Shown here piece after piece: positions 53,724-59,952 of a DNA stretch of 64,000 nucleotides; within the stretch, counting starts at the first letter, position 1; every line of letters begins with the position of its first letter. The translations under genes were made by a program, and so were the position numbers. The notes below the pieces were generated by a model. It ran no database searches and was not told where the DNA came from. It worked only from the letters and a program-made list of their open reading frames with translations. The DNA is from a virus: the IMG/VR virus record IMGVR_UViG_3300044641_007115, positions 160,491-224,490 of that record. One strand, written 5' to 3'.

Positions 53724-53999
53724 ATGAAGGCACAACTGATTCGCGTCAACGAAGAGCCGAAGGAAATTACGCCGGAAAACGGCACTGACTTCGGTCTGCA
53801 AGAACTCTACCGCACATTGGAATGCGACCTGATCCAAACCATCATGCTGGACGAAAACACCATCATGATTATGGATGAGGAAGGCAAGTTCCGGGGCGAA
53901 CCGAACTTGACCGCGACGACCATTGCACAAGGCCGGATTTTCGCCGGTGATTGGGTGGCGGGGCATGTGATTGTGTGCCCGTCCAATATGCTCCGATAG
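53724..53999 (+). CDS. DUF3846-like protein (91 aa)
   Basis: MKAQLIRVNEEPKEITPENG, LQELYRTLECDLIQTIML, IMIMDEEGKFRGEPNLTATT and GDWVAGHVIVC follow the DUF3846 pattern (LIxxxxxPxxIxI, EEGK, GxxVxVxxxD). Found in many phages, often anti-restriction neighbours; function unknown. Confidence 0.8.
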   Translation: MKAQLIRVNEEPKEITPENGTDFGLQELYRTLECDLIQTIMLDENTIMIMDEEGKFRGEPNLTATTIAQGRIFAGDWVAGHVIVCPSNMLR

Positions 54000-54019
54000 G
54001 TCACAGAAACCCACGGTAT

Positions 54020-54044
54020 GATGAGGAAGAAAGATTTCCTCATC
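54020..54044 (+). promoter_or_regulatory. Hairpin directly before the protease start codon
   Basis: GATGAGGAA (54020-54028) and TTCCTCATC (54036-54044) pair perfectly over 9 bp with a 7-nt loop, ending at the base before ATG 54045. The GAGGAA ribosome binding site is in the 5' arm. Confidence 0.6.
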
Positions 54045-54620
54045 ATGCCAATTCGTTCTTCTTCGTTCTCTTTCGATCCAGCCGGAACACAAGAATATAC
54101 CGGCAATCAAAATTTGATCTATCAATGCGAAACTGAAATCCGGGTCGCTTTGCCCGGCATTCAGACATTTGAAGATTGGGCGGGCATTGTCGATCATGTG
54201 TGGGAAAAAGTGCGACATCGCGCCGAAAATGGTCCGACAACGTGCCGGGGCCGGATCAAATATGTGCCAATGGATGACGATGAGAAGGGACGCCCACGGT
54301 CAAAAAAGACCCTCTTGTCGATGTCCGAAATTCCGGCATGGATCGAAAAAGCAAACCCTGAATGGAATCCCAAATGGTCGGCATTGTGGGCAGAGCCAAA
54401 CATCATTGTGGCCGGGTTAAAACCGCTCCACACCATTTGGGCCGTCCACGAAGTTGCTCACCAGTTGGTCTACTACAAGCACGGGTGGGAATTGAACGAA
54501 GAGGACAACGGTCATGGCTCCATCTGGAAGCAAACCTATCTCGATTTGCTTGGAGAATTCTACCCTGTTCACGCCAAGCTGTTGGAAAAAACGTTCGTGA
54601 GGAACGGAGTTGACATATAG
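54045..54620 (+). CDS. SprT-like zinc metalloprotease
   Basis: 191 residues from ATG 54045 (ATG 54018 also possible). WAVHEVAHQLVYYKHGWELN contains HExxH-type HEVAH; NGHGSIWKQTYLDLLG matches the third zinc ligand and downstream Trp of SprT/WSS1-like families. Likely a cytosolic or DNA-associated peptidase. TATGAT upstream and a start-site hairpin suggest translational control. Confidence 0.78.
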   Translation: MPIRSSSFSFDPAGTQEYTGNQNLIYQCETEIRVALPGIQTFEDWAGIVDHVWEKVRHRAENGPTTCRGRIKYVPMDDDEKGRPRSKKTLLSMSEIPAWIEKANPEWNPKWSALWAEPNIIVAGLKPLHTIWAVHEVAHQLVYYKHGWELNEEDNGHGSIWKQTYLDLLGEFYPVHAKLLEKTFVRNGVDI

Positions 54621-54638
54621 ATCAATTCGTGCGACAAT
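54610..54638 (+). promoter_or_regulatory. Early-type operator promoter
   Basis: TTGACA 54610-54615, 17-nt spacer, GACAAT 54633-54638; GACATATAGATC. Confidence 0.78.
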
Positions 54639-54655
54639 TGGTAGTGGAAAGAACG

Positions 54656-54877
54656 ATGCTCCGACTTCTGAACTGGTATCTCAGCTACTACCCAATGGAC
54701 GGCACCAATCGAAATTTCGTGTTGTTCTACCGAAACCGAATGGGATGGCCGGAATGTTGCTTCGCTGATGTAATTGACCACATTCGCCAGTTCGTCGTCG
54801 ATAAAGCCGCACACGGCGGCACGGAAATGCTGGCGTGCCAGTTAACGGATGGTAGTGTCATTCCGGTGATCCCATGA
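54656..54877 (+). CDS. Small hypothetical protein (73 aa)
   Basis: MLRLLNWYLSYYPMDGTNRN then FADVIDHIRQFVVDKAAHGG. Overlaps the next gene by 4 nt. Confidence 0.72.
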   Translation: MLRLLNWYLSYYPMDGTNRNFVLFYRNRMGWPECCFADVIDHIRQFVVDKAAHGGTEMLACQLTDGSVIPVIP

Positions 54878-55305
54878 GAGAACAAGTCAACGCACTGATA
54901 CGCGAACACAACGGTGTTCTCAAACGAAACAAGAAACACGAAGTCTGGAAGTTTCCCGGCGGGCAAGTCTTTGTCCGCTCAAAAACTCCATCTGACAATC
55001 GCGCGGACGCGAACAACTTTGCGGACCTTCGGAAGCTCCTTGGACTAGAACGGGAAGCGAAACCTGTCCGCGAAAAAACCATCACTCCGAAACCAAAACG
55101 GCACGTCTCAGTCCCGGCGACGGTCATTGACAATTATCAGCCGCCCGTCAAAAGAAAGCCTACTGTGCCCCTTGGCACCTTTGCTGTGTCGTTTTCGCGC
55201 CGGGCGCAAACCACGACCGACCCAAATGAACGGGAAGCCTTACAGGGCAACCTAGACCGATTGATGTGGGAATCGGCGACCGGCGGAATCAGGAGAATGA
55301 AATGA
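54874..55305 (+). CDS. HicA-like dsRBD-fold protein
   Basis: 143 residues. The first 55 residues, IREHNGVLKRNKKHEVWKFP, FVRSKTPSDNRADANNFADL, RKLLG, match the small HicA-type mRNA interferase fold (His in KKHEVW, PSD, N-L-RxLLG). Known HicA toxins cleave mRNA, paired with HicB. The C-terminal half is basic and Pro-rich. No HicB is adjacent; the next gene is not an obvious antitoxin. Confidence 0.7.
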   Translation: MREQVNALIREHNGVLKRNKKHEVWKFPGGQVFVRSKTPSDNRADANNFADLRKLLGLEREAKPVREKTITPKPKRHVSVPATVIDNYQPPVKRKPTVPLGTFAVSFSRRAQTTTDPNEREALQGNLDRLMWESATGGIRRMK

Positions 55306-55556
55306 TCGCGCCCCAAGTCAGCCGGGTACTCAAACAGAACGGCTTCATGATTGTCTCTACACGGAAACGTGAGGGCGTGATGGTCACGAACGCATCGGCG
55401 ACCGGCGGGGCCACGGTTTTCATCCAGATCGACCACGAACCAAAAGCCAACAAGATCGCCGATGAAGCCGCCGAAGTACTCCGGGAGAAAGGCTACTTTG
55501 TCAACCGGGATGGAACTCTTCTCTTCGTTCAGAAAGAAAAAGCAAAGACCGCTTGA
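55302..55556 (+). CDS. Hypothetical protein (84 aa)
   Basis: MIAPQVSRVLKQNGFMIVST then IQIDHEPKANKIADEAAEVL, a small alpha/beta (two-domain half) fold. Overlaps the HicA-like gene by 4 nt. Confidence 0.73.
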   Translation: MIAPQVSRVLKQNGFMIVSTRKREGVMVTNASATGGATVFIQIDHEPKANKIADEAAEVLREKGYFVNRDGTLLFVQKEKAKTA

Positions 55557-55581
55557 CATATAAGTGAAAAGACTACATACT
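55553..55581 (+). promoter_or_regulatory. Early-type operator promoter
   Basis: TTGACA 55553-55558, 17-nt spacer, CATACT 55576-55581; half-site GACATATAAGTG. ATG 6 bases on. Confidence 0.78.
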
Positions 55582-55587
55582 TAAGGC

Positions 55588-56673
55588 ATGAAGTCCTTCG
55601 CTGAATTCGTCATAGAAAGTGTCAGCCCACTTTCGATTTCTCAATTTCCGATTCTTGCGTCCACCACGACGGGTTCGAAACGTTTGGAGCGAATTATCAT
55701 CGCGATCAACGCGGCACTGGCCGATAACGCTATTCCCAACGCCCGGTTCCTTGAACTCAAATCTGATGTCGGAAGACTGATCGATGAAATCCGATGGGAT
55801 CGCAACAAACACTGGATCAGCGACATTCTGTCATGGGCCTACAAAGCGGACGTTGACTTCTTCCAACCAAATCACGCGCCGGGCAAGCTGAAGCTGGTTC
55901 AGAAGATCATCAAGAACGAACCGGACAACGAACAAGCCAAGAAATACGCGGAGTACGTCATGGAAGTCGCCACGTTGCACGCGGCGATGGAAAAGGTCAA
56001 GACGCTGGCGGTGAAGCGTCAGGCCGCGCCGGTGATCGATCCCCGCAAGCAATACATCGCACCGATGGCTTCAAAAGAAGCGGGACGGAAAGTGATCGCG
56101 GTTCTTACCGAACTGACCGACCAGATCAAAGTCGAGTACATCAAGATGGTGTACGAACGAATCGAAAACACGATCAAGCAATACTTCTCCCTGAAGGACG
56201 ATCCGAAGGGAATGCGCGAATTCACCCGATACAACCCGGAACTTCACCGCTGGTCGTGGTACGTCTTCGAGAAGAAACCGAACGGCGATCCGATTGCGAT
56301 GTTGCCCGGATGGGAAAAGTACGTGCAGAAGCAAGCCGATGAAGCCGGGGATTTCATGCAGCAAGAATTCCTTTACAAGAACGCCAGAAAGCTGGCGAAG
56401 ATCGTGGAACTCAAGAACAACCTTCAGGACTGCAAAATCATCGGACGCGCTCACGTCATGCAACAGGGAATCGGTGGTGAAATCGCTTTCACCTTCACCG
56501 ATGGTTCTAAGTTCGTCGTGCGCAACAGCGTGAAGGACAATCGGTCCAGCGCCGGGAAGTGGTTCTCTCAGTTCCCCACGACCTTCCACAACGTCGTGAT
56601 GCCGGACGGAAAGTCGATGCCCACTCCATCCGAACAGCGCATGATTGAAGTCTTTGCCGTCGCGACGGCCTAG
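55588..56673 (+). CDS. Large hypothetical protein with capsid-targeting-like N-terminus (361 aa)
   Basis: MKSFAEFVIESVSPLSISQF: FxxF leader and V-I-E site as in T4 internal proteins. Residues 25-130 are helical; 190-330 contain NTIKQYFSLKDDPKGMREFT and KIIGRAHVMQQGIGGEIAFT, a possible alpha/beta domain. Expressed from an early-type promoter, unlike most capsid-targeted candidates here. Function unknown. Confidence 0.75.
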   Translation: MKSFAEFVIESVSPLSISQFPILASTTTGSKRLERIIIAINAALADNAIPNARFLELKSDVGRLIDEIRWDRNKHWISDILSWAYKADVDFFQPNHAPGKLKLVQKIIKNEPDNEQAKKYAEYVMEVATLHAAMEKVKTLAVKRQAAPVIDPRKQYIAPMASKEAGRKVIAVLTELTDQIKVEYIKMVYERIENTIKQYFSLKDDPKGMREFTRYNPELHRWSWYVFEKKPNGDPIAMLPGWEKYVQKQADEAGDFMQQEFLYKNARKLAKIVELKNNLQDCKIIGRAHVMQQGIGGEIAFTFTDGSKFVVRNSVKDNRSSAGKWFSQFPTTFHNVVMPDGKSMPTPSEQRMIEVFAVATA

Positions 56674-57023
56674 CCTTCTTCTTCGTCTGCGTATTCTTCG
56701 ATTCGATAGGTCGGACGTTCATAACGGTGAACGATCCGGCCTTTCAGTTTTCGCGGCTCAAATGTCGCCGGTGGTTCCGGGACATAGATTTCCGGCACCG
56801 GCTCCACCCATTCATGGATATCTTTCAGCGCAAAGGAACGCATCGCTTGTTTGTCCAGATCGAAGGCGTCCAAGAGCCAGCACGCATCAGGATGATAGTC
56901 CGTGGTACCAAACCGAATCCCGCGCGGCGTAATGCGCCGCCAAGATCGATCACCTTTCCAATTCGTGTAATCGATATGAACTTCGTCGGGCCAATTAGTG
57001 ACGGCGTTTAGTGGTGATGGCAT
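56670..57023 (-). CDS. WYL-domain-like protein
   Basis: 117 residues. VHIDYTNWKGDRSWRRITPR, GIRFGTTDYHPDACWLLDAF and DLDKQAMRSFALKDI match the WYL ligand/nucleic-acid-sensing domain, without the usual N-terminal HTH. WYL proteins regulate defence and DNA-repair operons. A candidate regulator or anti-defence factor. Overlaps the 55588 gene tail to tail by 4 nt. Confidence 0.8.
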   Translation of the reverse strand: MPSPLNAVTNWPDEVHIDYTNWKGDRSWRRITPRGIRFGTTDYHPDACWLLDAFDLDKQAMRSFALKDIHEWVEPVPEIYVPEPPATFEPRKLKGRIVHRYERPTYRIEEYADEEEG

Positions 57024-57048
57024 ACTCGGTTTCCATTTAGCGGCGGGA

Positions 57049-57056
57049 CTAAATTC
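57049..57056 (+). promoter_or_regulatory. T4-like late promoter (weak)
   Basis: CTAAATTC, 5 bases before ATG 57062. Confidence 0.5.
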
Positions 57057-57061
57057 TCATC

Positions 57062-57352
57062 ATGCCAGCCGCAACCCGCCTTGGTGATGTCTCTACTGGA
57101 CATCTTCCATGCTTTCCTTCCCGACCGAACGACACTGCCAGCCCGAATGTCTTTGTGAACAACATCCCGTGGCACCGGCAAGGCGACCATTGGGTCACCC
57201 ACTGTTGTGGACCCGCCTGTCACGATGGCGTGTTGGCAAGCGGATCTCCTAACGTTTTCGTCAACAACAAACAAGCCGGGCGCATCACAGATCCCATCAC
57301 ATGTGGTGATAATGTCGCCACCGGATCACCCAACGTATTTGCCAACGGTTAA
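57062..57352 (+). CDS. PAAR-repeat spike tip protein
   Basis: 96 residues. Three SPNVFVNN/GSPNVFANG PAAR repeats with His and Cys zinc ligands (HWVTHCCGPACHDG). It caps the central gp5-like spike (59953) that pierces the outer membrane. Behind a late promoter. Confidence 0.9.
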   Translation: MPAATRLGDVSTGHLPCFPSRPNDTASPNVFVNNIPWHRQGDHWVTHCCGPACHDGVLASGSPNVFVNNKQAGRITDPITCGDNVATGSPNVFANG

Positions 57353-58074
57353 AACGGAATTACTGTAATTCGTCGATTGGAAATATCGACGTTCAAGGAC
57401 GAACCACCATCATAGTATTGCGCTTTGATAGTATGGCTGCTAGCCGACATTGAAGCAATATACCAATGATAATTGATTGTCCAAATTCTTCCGCCGTCCG
57501 GCCCGCCGTTGCGCGTCATCCTAAACATCGTATCCGTGGGCGTACCATCAATCACTAGACGACTGTGGATAAATTCCCAATTTCCGCTGGTCGGAGTCAC
57601 CGTCATCGTCACCAAAACGAGAACGTTGGTTGTAACAGACGGAATGAATGTAACTGACATTCCGCTAATGTCTTCCCATGTATTGTCAGTTGTGTGGGTA
57701 GACGTTGATGTCAGATACACACTTTGAGTAGCAAATGGTGGTGTGCTTGGATCGCCTTTTGCGGCAAACACTTGCCATCTGGTCGGATCAGTTCCCGGCG
57801 TCGTTGCGGTGTTGGCTAGGATCGCAACATAGCTAGAACCGTCATATGTCACGGCATCATTTACGATGTATGACGTTCCGTTATTCCATGTACCGCGCCA
57901 AACAATACCCGTCCCCATCGGACCTGTTGGACCCGCTGGTCCCGTTGGGCCGGGAATTCCTCCCAACCCTGAAATGGTGACCAACTCATTATTGATATTC
58001 GTGAAGTTGGTGTTGATAACCGCACGGCTATCGCGTAGGGAATCTGTCCCTTGAATTGTCGTGATCGATGCCAT
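57349..58074 (-). CDS. Collagen-like tail fibre/adhesin
   Basis: 241 residues. GLGGIPGPTGPAGPTGPMGT is a collagen-like GXY run, then IVWRGTWNNGTSYIVNDAVT and YDGSSYVAILANTATTPGTD-PTRW, a carbohydrate-binding module (CBM5/12-like) pattern. C-terminus beta-rich. Trimeric host-binding appendage is likely. CTAAGTAG stands 5 bases before ATG. Confidence 0.85.
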   Translation of the reverse strand: MASITTIQGTDSLRDSRAVINTNFTNINNELVTISGLGGIPGPTGPAGPTGPMGTGIVWRGTWNNGTSYIVNDAVTYDGSSYVAILANTATTPGTDPTRWQVFAAKGDPSTPPFATQSVYLTSTSTHTTDNTWEDISGMSVTFIPSVTTNVLVLVTMTVTPTSGNWEFIHSRLVIDGTPTDTMFRMTRNGGPDGGRIWTINYHWYIASMSASSHTIKAQYYDGGSSLNVDISNRRITVIPF

Positions 58075-58079
58075 GAAAA

Positions 58080-58087
58080 CTACTTAG
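58080..58087 (-). promoter_or_regulatory. T4-like late promoter (variant)
   Basis: CTAAGTAG, 5 bases before ATG 58074. Confidence 0.5.
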
Positions 58088-58554
58088 ATCACAACACATT
58101 CGTCCAGAAATGCTGTTGGGTCCATCAAGTCTGAACGACGCTGGAATCCGCCTTCCGTCCGCACCGTGAGTTGTCCAGTAGCGGTTCCGGCGAACAACTC
58201 AAAATGGAGCATAGCGACCGGCAAACCTTGAAGCTGACCAACGAAGCCAAGAACTTCCCCGGCGGTCACCTTGTCCCCGGCCTTCCATAGTTTTGGAGTG
58301 TTCTTCTGGATTTCGCCATACCGCACAACAATGCCGGAAGCGTGCTTCACTTCGAGCGCATAGGTGCCAAGGTAGAAGAAATAGACTGGCTGGATGATCT
58401 CACCGTCTTCCACAGCCAATACTTCGGTTCCGATTGATGCATACAGATCACAACCGGCGTGCTTCCGCCTTCCTTTGTCGCGGGCGCAACCAAAAGAACG
58501 GGGCGGTGTCTTGTAGTCGAGTTTCGGGCGCTGACGCAAAGGAAAAAGTGCCAT
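58084..58554 (-). CDS. M23/LytM-like virion protein with altered active site
   Basis: 156 residues. RRKHAGCDLYASIGTEVLAV gives HxxxD of M23 zinc endopeptidases and the beta core follows (VRYGEI, LWKAGDKVTAGEVLGFV). The HxH motif, however, reads MLHFE, with Met for the first His, so catalysis may be lost or impaired. Likely a baseplate or tail protein. ATAAATA 6 bases before ATG. Confidence 0.8.
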   Translation of the reverse strand: MALFPLRQRPKLDYKTPPRSFGCARDKGRRKHAGCDLYASIGTEVLAVEDGEIIQPVYFFYLGTYALEVKHASGIVVRYGEIQKNTPKLWKAGDKVTAGEVLGFVGQLQGLPVAMLHFELFAGTATGQLTVRTEGGFQRRSDLMDPTAFLDECVVI

Positions 58555-58560
58555 GAAGCA

Positions 58561-58567
58561 TATTTAT
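58561..58567 (-). promoter_or_regulatory. T4-like late promoter
   Basis: ATAAATA on the minus strand, 6 bases before ATG 58554. A divergent early-type promoter starts 3 bases away. Confidence 0.62.
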
Positions 58568-58570
58568 CCC

Positions 58571-58599
58571 TTGACATATAAGTCAGTGTTTGCTACTCT
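58571..58599 (+). promoter_or_regulatory. Early-type operator promoter
   Basis: TTGACA 58571-58576, 17-nt spacer, TACTCT 58594-58599; GACATATAAGTC. GGAGAGACGAT-ATG follows. Confidence 0.92.
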
Positions 58600-58616
58600 G
58601 ACTATGGAGAGACGAT

Positions 58617-58913
58617 ATGACACTTCAAGAGACTTTCGACGCCACGCTGAAAAATGTCGCCGGGTTGTACACGCGCATGAGCGCCGGTGAGCCGGTGATG
58701 GCTGAATTCGAAGCCGCTTCTTTGCCTTACAACGACGTGTGTTCCTTGATGGGTGCCACTGACCGCGACGAAGCCAACTACCGTGGTGAAAATATCGACG
58801 GTGAAGTCTGGACCGTGGTTCGCTACAACGGCGGCACCTACAAGTTGCGCGGAGTGTTTGGTCGTGAAGCCGCCAAACTCGAAGCCGCGAAGATGGCAGA
58901 ATTTGTCAACTAG
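58617..58913 (+). CDS. Small early protein (98 aa)
   Basis: MTLQETFDATLKNVAGLYTR then DGEVWTVVRYNGGTYKLRGV. Alpha/beta, function unknown. Heads a four-gene plus-strand unit. Confidence 0.78.
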   Translation: MTLQETFDATLKNVAGLYTRMSAGEPVMAEFEAASLPYNDVCSLMGATDRDEANYRGENIDGEVWTVVRYNGGTYKLRGVFGREAAKLEAAKMAEFVN

Positions 58914-58936
58914 AGAACCGCGATAAAGTGGTTAAT

Positions 58937-59140
58937 ATGAATCAAGAACTTTCAAGAAGGCTGGTGTGGTTGAAAAATGCCAAACCCGGCACATCATTGG
59001 AAGTATGGTTTCATCCACTCTGCGGACGACAGTATCACGTAGTTGCTATCACCAAAGATGGAGAAATCCGGCAAGACTTTCCCGCCGAAACATTTGCGCG
59101 GGAAACTTTCGAGCGCCTAGCTGAAGAGATGGCGGAATGA
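58937..59140 (+). CDS. Small hypothetical protein (67 aa)
   Basis: ATG 58937: MNQELSRRLVWLKNAKPGTS. Overlaps the next gene by 4 nt. Other starts (GTG 58928) are possible. Confidence 0.68.
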   Translation: MNQELSRRLVWLKNAKPGTSLEVWFHPLCGRQYHVVAITKDGEIRQDFPAETFARETFERLAEEMAE

Positions 59141-59367
59141 CGGGACGAACCATACATGCGGTGTTGCTGTACATGGTGAGTCTTTTCGTCGTCGCGGCGG
59201 GTGGATACGTGTTCGGTTTGAATGTGGTTGTCGGCAATTACGGTGTTTCTGTGATCGGTTTGTTGTCGATGTTGGTGGCCGGGCAGATCGTCAAAGTATC
59301 CCGAAAAGAAATGCAAAACTCTCTTGACAAACCATTCGGAAAACGAGATAATGAAATTGAAAGGTAG
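59137..59367 (+). CDS. Small two-TM protein (76 aa)
   Basis: AVLLYMVSLFVVAAGGYVFG and VIGLLSMLVAGQIVKV are TM helices, basic C-terminus. Possible holin- or membrane-effector-like; no other lysis gene is adjacent. Confidence 0.7.
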   Translation: MTGRTIHAVLLYMVSLFVVAAGGYVFGLNVVVGNYGVSVIGLLSMLVAGQIVKVSRKEMQNSLDKPFGKRDNEIER

Positions 59368-59373
59368 GGCACA

Positions 59374-59565
59374 ATGATTGAGAAAGCCGTGTTGATCGCA
59401 TTCGTCGCTTGTGTTCTTGGTTTGGTTTCCGCGCCGTTTGTTGCGCATATGAAGAGTGTCGGCAACAAAATCGTCGCCGTGACAAATCACGCCGCGAACC
59501 CCATCAACATCGTCCCCTGCAAAAGTTCTGGTAGTGACCGCTGCTACGACCCAACGTCGAAGTAG
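59374..59565 (+). CDS. Small membrane/secreted protein (63 aa)
   Basis: MIEKAVLIAFVACVLGLVSA as signal anchor, two Cys in PCKSSGSDRCYDPTSK outside. Ends before a terminator; resembles a spanin-like or periplasmic peptide in layout only. Confidence 0.65.
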   Translation: MIEKAVLIAFVACVLGLVSAPFVAHMKSVGNKIVAVTNHAANPINIVPCKSSGSDRCYDPTSK

Positions 59566-59607
59566 CCGTCGTCTCTCTCCAAGTCACAACAAAGTCACTA
59601 CCGTCAA

Positions 59608-59640
59608 CGCCCCGGCAACCCGCCGGGGCGTTTGATTTTT
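59608..59640 (+). terminator. Rho-independent terminator
   Basis: CGCCCCGGC (59608-59616) / GCCGGGGCG (59622-59630), then TTTGATTTTT. Confidence 0.92.
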
Positions 59641-59664
59641 ATTCGGAGAAATTTCAGTTTCCTC

Positions 59665-59694
59665 TTGACTAGTGCCTGACATATATGTCATTCT
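59665..59694 (+). promoter_or_regulatory. Operator promoter, palindrome in spacer
   Basis: TTGACT 59665-59670, 18-nt spacer, CATTCT 59689-59694; perfect GACATATATGTC at 59678-59689 lies between and touches the -10. GGAGAGAGAAACGAA-ATG follows. Confidence 0.75.
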
Positions 59695-59715
59695 ATTGAT
59701 GGAGAGAGAAACGAA

Positions 59716-59931
59716 ATGACCCAACTGATGAACTTCTTCGCCGCCCTGTTCGCCGCGCCGGTCGCTGAGCCGGTACAAGAAGCCGCCCCGCAAAAGTGCC
59801 ATGTGTGCCGATGCCAGTGGTCCGCCGCACAATGCACGTCCGCTTGGACGCGCGCTGAGTGGGAGCAAGGTACGACCTGTGAGCCGTGCGTGACCAAGTT
59901 CTTTGCCGGTCTGGAAGGACAGACCGCTTAA
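59716..59931 (+). CDS. Small zinc protein (71 aa)
   Basis: MTQLMNFFAALFAAPVAEPV then KCHVCRCQWSAAQC and CEPCVTKFF, a four-Cys metal site. The hydrophobic N-terminus could be a short anchor. Confidence 0.72.
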   Translation: MTQLMNFFAALFAAPVAEPVQEAAPQKCHVCRCQWSAAQCTSAWTRAEWEQGTTCEPCVTKFFAGLEGQTA

Positions 59932-59939
59932 CGCCTAGC

Positions 59940-59947
59940 CTAAGTAC
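59940..59947 (+). promoter_or_regulatory. T4-like late promoter (variant)
   Basis: CTAAGTAC, 5 bases before GTG 59953. Confidence 0.5.
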
Positions 59948-59952
59948 TGATC

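Noticed and set aside
59137-59565. Holin/spanin pair
   Set aside because: TM layout alone is not enough; no endolysin gene is adjacent.
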